Positions 33,087-39,947 of a DNA stretch of 40,268 nt are shown piece by piece. The position numbers and the translations under genes were made by a program. The DNA is from Candidatus Bathyarchaeota archaeon (GTDB lineage: Archaea; Thermoproteota; Bathyarchaeia; Bathyarchaeales; Bathyarchaeaceae): NCBI GenBank assembly GCA_030608565.1, contig JAUWDY010000014.1:1-40268 (forward strand). The letters are read 5' to 3'. Below the pieces are notes generated by a model. The model saw only the letters and a program-made list of their open reading frames with translations, did no database searches and was not told the origin of the DNA. How positions within the stretch are numbered: position 1 is the first letter of the stretch; each line of letters opens with the position of its first letter.

Positions 33087-33605
33087 ATGCGTTCCAAAGC
33101 TTTGATTTTCTTTCTAGCAATCTCGTTCATTCTCGCCATTCTTGGCTTTTTCCTTTTTGCATTTGAAGGTGGTTTTGGTGGAAGAGGACACGGAATGGGT
33201 GAACAGATTCCACAGTCTTTCTTGCTTCTCTTGTTTATCGGACCTCTTGTTGCCTTATTGAGTGTACTAGGGTATGCTCTGACTTTTCCAGAGCTCGGAG
33301 AAGGCAAACCTAAGGTAGAACCTTCTTCGGTGCCAAAGGTTGCGAAAGGAGAATCTGCTCTTAGCGCAGTTTTGCGAGTTCTAAATGAGGATGAGAGAAA
33401 GGTAATTGAGATTTTGGTTGCTGAAGGTGGGACAATGTTGCAGAAGGATATTCGCTGGAAGACTGGTCTATCACGAGTGAAGACCCACCGAGTACTTTTT
33501 AGGTTAGCCAAGAGAGGAATCGCCTCAGCTGAGAAACACTATAACACAAATAAAATAACGTTGGCAGACTGGCTTACAAACAAGAAAGGGCTGGAAGATG
33601 ACTGA
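33087..33605 (+). CDS. Membrane-anchored winged-helix regulator
   Basis: A 172-aa protein with two N-terminal transmembrane helices (about 4-26 and 43-65) joined by a Gly-rich loop containing GRGHGMG, then a linker and a cytoplasmic winged-helix DNA-binding domain (about 95-160, ALSAVLRVLNEDERKVIEIL and WKTGLSRVKTHRVLFRLAKRG). Such archaeal proteins may couple membrane signals to transcription. It overlaps the VIT1-like gene by 8 nt, so both are translated from one message. The perfect palindrome before its promoter suggests autoregulation. Confidence 0.8.
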   Translation: MRSKALIFFLAISFILAILGFFLFAFEGGFGGRGHGMGEQIPQSFLLLLFIGPLVALLSVLGYALTFPELGEGKPKVEPSSVPKVAKGESALSAVLRVLNEDERKVIEILVAEGGTMLQKDIRWKTGLSRVKTHRVLFRLAKRGIASAEKHYNTNKITLADWLTNKKGLEDD

Positions 33606-34134
33606 AAACCTATCCGAAGAAACCTATCGTTTGGAAGGAATCGCCTTTGGACTTGCAGACGGCTTAATTATGTGTCTAGGTCTTATAATAGGGATTGCTG
33701 AAGTTACCTCTGACACTCGGTTTGTGATAATTACAGGAATAATCGGTGGTTTTGCCAACGCATTTGGAAATTCCATTGGATTCTTCATGTCCCAATCAGC
33801 AGAAAGAGCATTACAAATTCGTGAAACGACGGACCATGGAGTAACAACGAGAATACATTCTAAAAAGGAGATATACACAAACACCTTCTTCGCATTCGCA
33901 TCAACCATCGCCGCTGTGCTAGTTCTACTATTCCCATTCATAGTTCTCCAGATGAACCACGCCGTAATACTTACATTCATAATCGGACCCATAATGGCAT
34001 TCATTCTGGGAAGCTACGTAGGCAAAACAAGCCATGAAAACCCTTACAAAGAAGGACTAAAATACGCGCTACTCGCCATATTAGGAGCAATAATATCTCA
34101 TTTCATAGCAGACTGCATCCAACTCCTAATCTAG
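33598..34134 (+). CDS. VIT1/CCC1-family membrane transporter
   Basis: A 178-aa protein with five hydrophobic helices. The N-terminal FGLADGLIMCLGLIIGI and following GIIGGFANAFGNSIGFFMSQSAE match the VIT1/CCC1 pattern. Family members export Fe(II) or Mn(II) from the cytosol. The cytoplasmic metal-binding domain between TM2 and TM3 is short here (about 40 residues), as in some prokaryotic homologues. Its start codon overlaps the preceding stop. The substrate is an inference from the family. Confidence 0.82.
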   Translation: MTENLSEETYRLEGIAFGLADGLIMCLGLIIGIAEVTSDTRFVIITGIIGGFANAFGNSIGFFMSQSAERALQIRETTDHGVTTRIHSKKEIYTNTFFAFASTIAAVLVLLFPFIVLQMNHAVILTFIIGPIMAFILGSYVGKTSHENPYKEGLKYALLAILGAIISHFIADCIQLLI

Positions 34135-34159
34135 AAAACAATGTTAGAACAATATTTCC

Positions 34160-34549
34160 CTATTTCAGCAGTCCCAATTTTCCTATTCCCTCAATGATTT
34201 CCAAATTGGCAATAGCGTAGAAAACCCATTTTCCTTCTTTCCTTCTCTTAATAATGCCTTCTTTCTCTAGTATCCCTAGGTGGTGAGAGGCTGTTGGTTG
34301 TGTCAGATTTAGAGCAACCATTATTTCACACACGCACATCTCACGTAGCATTAGGAGCCTTAAGATTCTGACTCTGTTTTCATCTGCTAAGGCTTTAAAA
34401 AATCTGCTTTGCTTTTTGGCCGATTCTTTACTTGCCATCCTATTGGCGAGGTCTCTTAGTTCTTTCGCATACTTGGATGCGTCTTCGGTTGGACAGACGC
34501 ACGATCTGACCAGCCTTGCTAATCGTTTATCCGCATCAGTTTTAGACAT
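34160..34549 (-). CDS. arsR: ArsR/SmtB-family metalloid-responsive repressor
   Basis: A 129-aa winged-helix repressor. The alpha-3 thiolate motif reads REMCVCEIM, the classical ArsR As(III) site; the recognition helix is TQPTASHHLGILEKEG. An additional N-terminal CVC (Cys17, Cys19) recalls the extra ligands of CadC, so a three- or four-thiolate site for As(III), Cd or Pb is possible. ATG 34549 is preferred because GGTGA lies 8 nt upstream; GTG 34561 overlaps that site. Divergent from acr3, which supports arsenite as the signal. Confidence 0.92.
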   Translation of the reverse strand: MSKTDADKRLARLVRSCVCPTEDASKYAKELRDLANRMASKESAKKQSRFFKALADENRVRILRLLMLREMCVCEIMVALNLTQPTASHHLGILEKEGIIKRRKEGKWVFYAIANLEIIEGIGKLGLLK

Positions 34550-34583
34550 GTTTATTCTCACCAGTAATTTGTATCAAAATATC

Positions 34584-34628
34584 TAAATATGTATTTGGGC
34601 GACAATAAAACATTATATTTAAATACGT
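34584..34628. promoter_or_regulatory. Candidate ArsR operator, TAAATAYGT repeats
   Basis: TAAATATGT (34584-34592) and TAAATACGT (34620-34628) lie 36 bp apart in the arsR-acr3 divergent promoter region, followed by a related CAATATGT (34629-34636). This AT-rich stretch also holds both probable TATA boxes. Confidence 0.45.
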
Positions 34629-34663
34629 CAATATGTAACTCCCCTTGAAGCGGGTCTCAGAAA

Positions 34664-35701
34664 ATGCCCAACTCCCAAAAAAAGAAGGTTTCCCTCGGGA
34701 TTTTCGAGAAATATCTCACGTTGTGGATTGCTGTTTGTATCCCAGTAGGATTGTTGCTGGGAAGATTCTTTCCTTCATTTGGTCAATTTTTGGATTCCCT
34801 GAAAGCTGGTAACTTGTCTATCCCTATTGGCGTTTGCTTGTTTTTCATGATGTATCCCACAGTGGTAGGAATAAGATTCCGTGATGTTGTCAAGTCCACG
34901 AAAAAGCCTAAACCTTTACTGCTCACCATAATTGCCAACTGGTTAATTGCTCCGCCACTAATGACCCTTTATGCAAATTTGATATTAACCGACCCATTGC
35001 AGAAAGCTGGAGTTATTCTACTTGGACTGTCACCGTGCACAGCTATGGTAATGTGGTGGATAATGTTAGCTAAAGGGGACTTAGCACAGGGGCTCGTAAA
35101 CACCACCATAAACGCTCTTTTAATGATAGCTCTATATGCCCCACAAGCAGCCTTCTACATGGGAATAAGTAACATACCCGTTCCATGGGACCTAATCGCC
35201 TACAGCGTAATCTTCTTCATAGCCCTACCCGTCTTCTTGGGAGCACTATCCAGACAGGTTATTATGAACAAAAAAGGCGAAAAATGGTTCAATGAAATAT
35301 ATCTTGGGTTCGTGCGTAAAATATCCATAATCGCGTTACTGCTCACACTAATCGTCATGTTCTCTCTCAAAGGAGAAGTTATCCTAAACAATCCACCACT
35401 TGTCGCTCTGCTAGCAGCCCCAAACCTGCTTCACTACGTTACAATGATTGCCCTAACATACTCCATATCCTGGCTATCCAACTGGAACTATCAAACTTCA
35501 ATCGTAACCACGCTCATAGGCTCAAGCAGCCACTTTGAAGTAGCAATAGCAGTTGCAACAACAATTTTCGGCATAGGCTCTGGAGCCGCCCTAGCTACAG
35601 TCATCGGCCCGTTGATGGAAGTTCCTCTCATGCTCTCTCTCACCAAACTTGGCTTATGGACCAGCAAATACTTTCCAAGAACCATGCATACAGCAAAGTA
35701 A
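34664..35701 (+). CDS. acr3: Arsenite efflux permease Acr3
   Basis: A 345-aa ACR3-type transporter with ten transmembrane helices, exporting As(OH)3 or Sb(III). The essential Cys motif is LGLSPCTAMVMWW (about 122-134), and the late GSSSHFEVAIAVA motif typical of the family is present. N- and C-termini are short. No arsC lies in the window. Expression is probably controlled by the divergent ArsR. The 5' part uses T/G-ending codons and the 3' part A/C-ending codons. Confidence 0.95.
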   Translation: MPNSQKKKVSLGIFEKYLTLWIAVCIPVGLLLGRFFPSFGQFLDSLKAGNLSIPIGVCLFFMMYPTVVGIRFRDVVKSTKKPKPLLLTIIANWLIAPPLMTLYANLILTDPLQKAGVILLGLSPCTAMVMWWIMLAKGDLAQGLVNTTINALLMIALYAPQAAFYMGISNIPVPWDLIAYSVIFFIALPVFLGALSRQVIMNKKGEKWFNEIYLGFVRKISIIALLLTLIVMFSLKGEVILNNPPLVALLAAPNLLHYVTMIALTYSISWLSNWNYQTSIVTTLIGSSSHFEVAIAVATTIFGIGSGAALATVIGPLMEVPLMLSLTKLGLWTSKYFPRTMHTAK

Positions 35702-35734
35702 AACTATAACCGATAAATAGGAGTCTACTGAAAT

Positions 35735-35770
35735 CATGCACATACATAAACTGAAAGGCGCGCGCGTGTG
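35735..35770. repeat. Two alternating tracts before the ABC transporter
   Basis: CATGCACATACATA (35735-35748) and GCGCGCGCGTGTG (35758-35770), the latter ending 2 nt before the ABC ATPase start codon. Confidence 0.55.
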
Positions 35771-35772
35771 AA

Positions 35773-36996
35773 ATGAGTTCTGCAAAAACTGACACCATTG
35801 AAGTCAGCGGATTGACCAAGGTTTTCAACGGCAAGGTTAGAGCAGTAGATACAATAAGTTTTATTGTGAAGGGAGGCGAAATTCTAGGATTTCTTGGTCC
35901 TAATGGAGCTGGCAAGACGACCACGCTAAATATGCTGTCAACACTGTTGAAACCAACCAGCGGCACTGCTACAGTAAACGGACATGACATTGTTGAAGAA
36001 TCAGACGCAGTCCGCCGAAGTATAGGATATGTATTCCAAGACCCTACGCTGGACATAGAATTAACTGGCCGCGAGAACCTAGACTTCCACGGGCGACTAT
36101 ACAACTTAAATCGAAATCTACGAAAGCAACGAATTAAGGAAATGCTGGAGATAGTTCAACTTACTGACCGAGCTGACAACCTCGTGAAAACTTATAGTGG
36201 CGGCATGAAAAGACGACTGGAAATAGCAAGGGGCCTACTCCACCACCCAAAAGTTCTCTTCTTGGATGAACCAACGCTCGGTCTCGACCCTCAGACGCGT
36301 CATTCCATTTGGGAACACATTCAACGCCTAAATCAAGAGAAGAAAATCACAATCATTCTGACCACACACTACACGGAAGAAGCAGACCATCTCTGTGACC
36401 GCATCCTCATCATTGACTTTGGCAAAATCGTGGCACTTGACACACCGGACAAGCTGAAAGCACAGTTAGAAGGAGACGTTGTGAGCCTAACCTTCAAAGC
36501 CCCTGAGATGATTCCAAAGGTGCATCCCCTCTTTGAGAAAAAGAAATGGATACGCCGCGTTCATCTTCTGTCCGTTGACGACAACCAAGCCACAACAAAC
36601 AGGATGATGAACATGATGCACGGAATGGCTGCAGGTTCAGGGATGACTGGTGGAATAAACCATGGAAGCACTGGTCGTAGCAGGATGCCCAAACACCTTG
36701 AGAAAATGCAACCACACGGCTCAATTAACCAAAATAGTTTCAGCAATCAAGCCCTAGGTTCAAAGCGACTAAACTTGTTGGTGGATGACGGTGGACATCG
36801 AATCCCAAGCATCGTCAAACTAGTAGATGAAGCTGGAGTAGCTCTAGAATCAGTGGAGCTACACAAACCAACACTTGATGATGTCTTCATCTCAGTAACA
36901 GGACGGAACATCAGAGACCAACGCGGAAGCTTTATGGAGATGGTGCGACGTCACCGAATAATGCGGCAAGCTCGAGGGCGACAGACCCATGGCTAA
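35773..36996 (+). CDS. ABC exporter ATPase (DrrA-like) with a Met/His-rich insert
   Basis: A 407-aa nucleotide-binding subunit. Walker A GPNGAGKTT (about 43-51), signature YSGGMKRR, Walker B VLFLDEP and H-loop TTHY are all present. The DrrA-type C-terminal region is split by an unusual insert at about 275-320, with MMNMMHGMAAGSGM and further Met, His, Gly and Asn residues, which looks like a soft-metal-binding or flexible loop. The C-terminus resumes the normal KPTLDDVFISVTG ending. Pairs with the permease gene 30 nt downstream. Substrate unknown; drug, lipid or metal-complex export are possible. Confidence 0.92.
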   Translation: MSSAKTDTIEVSGLTKVFNGKVRAVDTISFIVKGGEILGFLGPNGAGKTTTLNMLSTLLKPTSGTATVNGHDIVEESDAVRRSIGYVFQDPTLDIELTGRENLDFHGRLYNLNRNLRKQRIKEMLEIVQLTDRADNLVKTYSGGMKRRLEIARGLLHHPKVLFLDEPTLGLDPQTRHSIWEHIQRLNQEKKITIILTTHYTEEADHLCDRILIIDFGKIVALDTPDKLKAQLEGDVVSLTFKAPEMIPKVHPLFEKKKWIRRVHLLSVDDNQATTNRMMNMMHGMAAGSGMTGGINHGSTGRSRMPKHLEKMQPHGSINQNSFSNQALGSKRLNLLVDDGGHRIPSIVKLVDEAGVALESVELHKPTLDDVFISVTGRNIRDQRGSFMEMVRRHRIMRQARGRQTHG

Positions 36997-37026
36997 CGCA
37001 TCCATTCAAGAGGAGTCTGAAACATA

Positions 37027-37815
37027 ATGGTTCAACCATTATCTGGCCAAGCAATTTACGTGGTCTTACTCCGAGAACTGAAACGCTACTGGCGAGCGAA
37101 GGCACGTATTATCTCGTCTGTGGCCCAAAGCTTCTTCTTCCTTGCTATATTCGGCTTGGGACTGGGCGGGTTTATTGGTGGTGTCGGCAAAGTTAGCTAC
37201 CTCTCTTATTTGGCACCAGGCATAATTTGCATGGGACTCCTCTTTGGCTCAGTGTTCTCCGGGGTTTCAGTTATTTTCGATCGCCAATTCGGCTTCATGA
37301 AGGAAATGCTAGTCGCACCTGTCAGCCGAACCAGCATTATCCTAGGCAAAATCCTTGGTGGCGCCGTCACCGCGTCGATTCAGGGCATAATATTAATGGC
37401 GGTCGCCGGAATCATGGGTGCCTTTACACCAACTCCAGCTTTGGCTTTTGGAGCACTTGCAGCAATAGGCGTTATGCTACTCATCACGACTGGCTTCGTG
37501 GGTCTGGGCGTGGCGATCGGATCAACCCTCAACGATTTCCACGCATTCCAGCTACTGTCTACCTTCGTGATATGGCCACTATTCATGTTATCAGGTGCGT
37601 TCTTTCCCATAGATGCTGTGCCTTTACCTCTTCAAGTTGCGATGTTATTTGATCCCATGTTTTATGGAGTCGAACTGCTACGGTGGTGTCTGCTAGGAGT
37701 AGGAACGCCGATGCTTGGCCCATTTGGGTGGCTGATCAGCTTAGGAGTGCTCACAGGCTTCAACGCATTGATGATAGGCATCGGTACATACCTCTTCTCC
37801 CGCGCCCAAGTCTGA
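37027..37815 (+). CDS. ABC-2-type permease (DrrB-like)
   Basis: A 262-aa protein with six transmembrane helices, typical of ABC-2 exporters. The conserved EMLVAPVSRTSIILGK loop (about 97-112) and LSGAFFPIDAVP (about 192-203) mark the family. GAGGAG lies 11 nt before the ATG. It forms the membrane part of the transporter with the preceding ATPase. A GCAT-like CGTGCACACATA follows 25 nt after the stop (37841-37852). Confidence 0.92.
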   Translation: MVQPLSGQAIYVVLLRELKRYWRAKARIISSVAQSFFFLAIFGLGLGGFIGGVGKVSYLSYLAPGIICMGLLFGSVFSGVSVIFDRQFGFMKEMLVAPVSRTSIILGKILGGAVTASIQGIILMAVAGIMGAFTPTPALAFGALAAIGVMLLITTGFVGLGVAIGSTLNDFHAFQLLSTFVIWPLFMLSGAFFPIDAVPLPLQVAMLFDPMFYGVELLRWCLLGVGTPMLGPFGWLISLGVLTGFNALMIGIGTYLFSRAQV

Positions 37816-38068
37816 AGGCACCTAGCCGAGAAGAATCCAGCGTGCACACATACTTAGAAAGACTACTCTTTCATGGTCTTACACATTCAGCTTTTGGTCT
37901 ATAGGGTCTTTTTGGCTTAGGTTTGCTATGCTTCGGGCAGCGCTTAACACAAACAAACACGCCTTGGTGAACCTTAAAAGACACAACCGCAAATGTCTGT
38001 CAACGTTTCAGTCAACCCCACATCACGTTCTCAAAATAGCATTATTGAAGTTCATAACCGGTATACAT

Positions 38069-38383
38069 CTATTGCATTCCATGGATTTTTTTCAATTCGC
38101 CTAGGTACTGACCCCTGTCCAATCTATATTTGACACTTAGGATGCCCCCAGATACTACTGAAGCCAATCCAGTTAGCGTAAAAAACAGCCCCAGAAGATG
38201 CCATGGAGCAGGTTCAGTGCAGTATGGAATTATTAGAAACCAATCTGGGCTTTCTGCTGACAGAACTGTTTGGAGAGTTCCCACCGAAAACAAGATAACA
38301 CCTAAAATTATAAGCAAGTGTGCTTGTGTTTGGTTGTGCCTGGATTCCTCAGACTTTTCGCGCAAGTAATCTTGGAGGGACAA
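38069..38383 (-). CDS. Small two-helix membrane protein
   Basis: A 104-aa protein with helices at about 22-42 (HLLIILGVILFSVGTLQTVL) and 62-84, and charged ends. Start TTG 38383 is the first canonical codon, but the frame stays open upstream with protein-like sequence (DIEKENTIDREKD) and no ATG/GTG/TTG, so the true start may be a rarer codon. A TATTTTTAT element around 38446-38460 would be the promoter. Function unknown. GTATACAT abuts the stop codon. Confidence 0.55.
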   Translation of the reverse strand: MSLQDYLREKSEESRHNQTQAHLLIILGVILFSVGTLQTVLSAESPDWFLIIPYCTEPAPWHLLGLFFTLTGLASVVSGGILSVKYRLDRGQYLGELKKIHGMQ

Positions 38384-38529
38384 ATCTTTTTCACGTCTAT
38401 CAATTGTATTTTCTTTTTCTATGTCTATGATTCTGTGTATTTGAAATGATAAAAATATTGTGTACTAGGGATTCAGATTCAGAATTGCACCGCCTTTCCT
38501 CTATCATTTCTCCATTCTTTCTCCATTCT

Positions 38530-38540
38530 TGCATGCATAC
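38530..38540. repeat. GCAT-type motif, TGCATGCATAC
   Basis: In the divergent upstream region before the zinc-ribbon membrane protein gene. Confidence 0.6.
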
Positions 38541-38659
38541 TATCCTGTACGCCAAGCTTCAAAAGGAATGTATATTTTCATATACGCTCGCAAAAAAGTA
38601 AGGTGGTTATGGGATCACTTTTATATGCGAAGTGATGAAAACGAGAGTGGGAATGACTT

Positions 38660-39040
38660 ATGGTTTATTGCACTAAATGTGGTACCAAGAACGAGGAAGA
38701 TGCTAAACACTGCAGAAAGTGCGGGGCAAGCTTGGAGGTCTCACGGGAGAAACGCTTCGAAAAACGTGTAGAGGAATGGGGCGAAGAATTTGGGAGACGT
38801 GCAGAGGAGTGGGGAGAACAGTTTGGAAAGCGTGCGGAAGAGGAATGTTTTGGACTCCCCCATGGCGGCGCAATCTTTGGACTATTCATTGGCATGATAA
38901 TAATACTTGCAGGAATTATTTTTATTCTGCAGGAAGTGGGCGTGGTCGTGAAGGGCTTTAACCTTCTTTGGCCATTCTTTGTAATCATCTTTGGAATACT
39001 ATTCGTCGGTGGCGCTATATACGCCTTAACCCGCAGATAA
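38660..39040 (+). CDS. Zinc-ribbon membrane protein with hendecad repeats
   Basis: A 126-aa protein. N-terminal zinc ribbon MVYCTKCG ... HCRKCG (Cys4, Cys7, Cys18, Cys21). Two near-identical 11-residue units EEWGEEFGRRA and EEWGEQFGKRA follow at about 37-58, predicting an amphipathic helix. Two transmembrane helices end the protein (about 71-91 and 101-122). Zinc-ribbon plus membrane-anchor proteins are common in archaea, with unknown function. A GCAT-type motif lies 6 nt after the stop. Confidence 0.75.
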   Translation: MVYCTKCGTKNEEDAKHCRKCGASLEVSREKRFEKRVEEWGEEFGRRAEEWGEQFGKRAEEECFGLPHGGAIFGLFIGMIIILAGIIFILQEVGVVVKGFNLLWPFFVIIFGILFVGGAIYALTRR

Positions 39041-39046
39041 ACACTC

Positions 39047-39060
39047 TACGCATGCATGTG
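39047..39060. repeat. GCAT-type motif 6 nt after a stop codon
   Basis: TACGCATGCATGTG downstream of the zinc-ribbon membrane protein gene. Confidence 0.7.
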
Positions 39061-39285
39061 GGATCTTTGGGCGTTTCTCGGCGTCTATCAGATTACTCGA
39101 CCATACTGGCCTTTCATCGAGCAAGAACGAGGTAATTATCGCCTGCTGATACGGCACCTCTCCTGAAAGACTTTGTCTAACGCCCATTCTTAGTTTTAGA
39201 GAATTTTTATAAAAAATGATGACGGAATCCTCTATGGAAGATTACTGCACTAGATATTAATAGAGAATTTTCCTAACTCTTAAAA

Positions 39286-39364
39286 TGGTGCGGGCACGGC
39301 TTAGCATAGATTAGCTTCATTATGGACTTTCTCTCCTCTCACTTCATTACCCAAGCCCGCACCA
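39286..39364. other. Long-range perfect stem, possible structured RNA
   Basis: TGGTGCGGGC (39286-39295) pairs perfectly with GCCCGCACCA (39355-39364), enclosing 59 nt. Inside, CTTCATTA occurs twice (about 39314 and 39342). It lies in a 444-nt gene-free stretch (39041-39484) between two plus-strand genes; a TTTTTATA element lies about 80 nt upstream (39204-39211). It does not fit tRNA, C/D or H/ACA patterns. The strand of any RNA is undetermined. The remainder of the stretch holds a GCAT motif, a duplicated TAGAGAATTTT (39197 and 39261) and the next gene's promoter. Confidence 0.5.
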
Positions 39365-39433
39365 GAAGCTGACTATATTACTCTGCATGTATTCTTTAAC
39401 GATTTTGACGAAAGGTTTAAGTATCTCAATTAC

Positions 39434-39459
39434 ATATTACGTGATATGCAATACGTATT
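39434..39459. promoter_or_regulatory. Twin TACGT palindromes before the RHH gene
   Basis: ATATTACGTGATAT (39434-39447, six of seven pairs match) and the perfect AATACGTATT (39450-39459). The TACGT cores are 14 bp apart. The site sits near the transcription start predicted from GTTTAAGTA (39415-39423), as expected for repression by the adjacent ribbon-helix-helix protein. Confidence 0.5.
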
Positions 39460-39484
39460 ACAATAGGTTTGTGAGGTGAAACAA

Positions 39485-39853
39485 ATGGAAAAAGATATTG
39501 ATATAGATGAAGAAAAAGCGGAAAAGAAAATGAAATGCATAGTGAAGATGCATTGCCCTGAGGGCGAGGACGCAGACAAAATCAAAGAAAAAGTCCTAAT
39601 GAGGCTAGGTGAGGAGTTGCCAGGTAGAGCCAACGTAGTAATGACGAGACTAAACGATGAAGACCTAAAGCAAATCGATGCTCTTGTCGAAGTTGAAGTC
39701 TTCAAAAGCAGATCCAAGGCCGCAGCATTCTTCATAAAAGAAGGAATGCAAGCCCGGAAAGACCTTTTTCAGAAAGTCATGCCAACTGTGAACAAGATTA
39801 GAGAACTGAAAGAACAAGCAAAAAAATCGCTAAGCCAAGGCAAAACACAATAA
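39485..39853 (+). CDS. Ribbon-helix-helix-type DNA-binding protein
   Basis: A 122-aa protein. Residues about 54-90 match a CopG/Arc-like ribbon-helix-helix: strand VVMTRLND, helix EDLKQIDALVE, and helix SRSKAAAFFIKEGM. It is flanked by an N-terminal acidic region with KCIVKMHCPEG and a C-terminal Lys-rich helix. RHH proteins bind DNA as dimers. ATG 39485 is favoured: GAGGTGA lies 5 nt upstream, overlapping the alternative GTG 39476. Palindromes before the gene suggest autoregulation. ACGCGTGCAT (39860-39869) follows 6 nt after the stop. Confidence 0.72.
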   Translation: MEKDIDIDEEKAEKKMKCIVKMHCPEGEDADKIKEKVLMRLGEELPGRANVVMTRLNDEDLKQIDALVEVEVFKSRSKAAAFFIKEGMQARKDLFQKVMPTVNKIRELKEQAKKSLSQGKTQ

Positions 39854-39947
39854 GCACAAACGCGTGCATTCCCCTATTTTCTAGTTTTCATGTCGGAGGT
39901 CCCTTTGAGGTCCATTCTGGGACTCGAGCGTTAGGAACGGAATCAGC

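Noticed and set aside
37928-38104. 58-aa plus-strand frame after the ABC permease gene
   Set aside because: No ribosome site, composition not protein-like, and its end is antisense to the small membrane protein gene.
39286-39364. RNase P RNA
   Set aside because: The reverse strand contains GAGAGAAAGTCC, resembling the GAGGAAAGUCC core, but the CGGCTTA-like end is on the opposite strand and the stem encloses only 59 nt, too short even for minimal forms.
39286-39364. tRNA gene with long acceptor stem
   Set aside because: No T-loop (GTTCRA), no plausible D arm, and the stem is longer than 7 bp.
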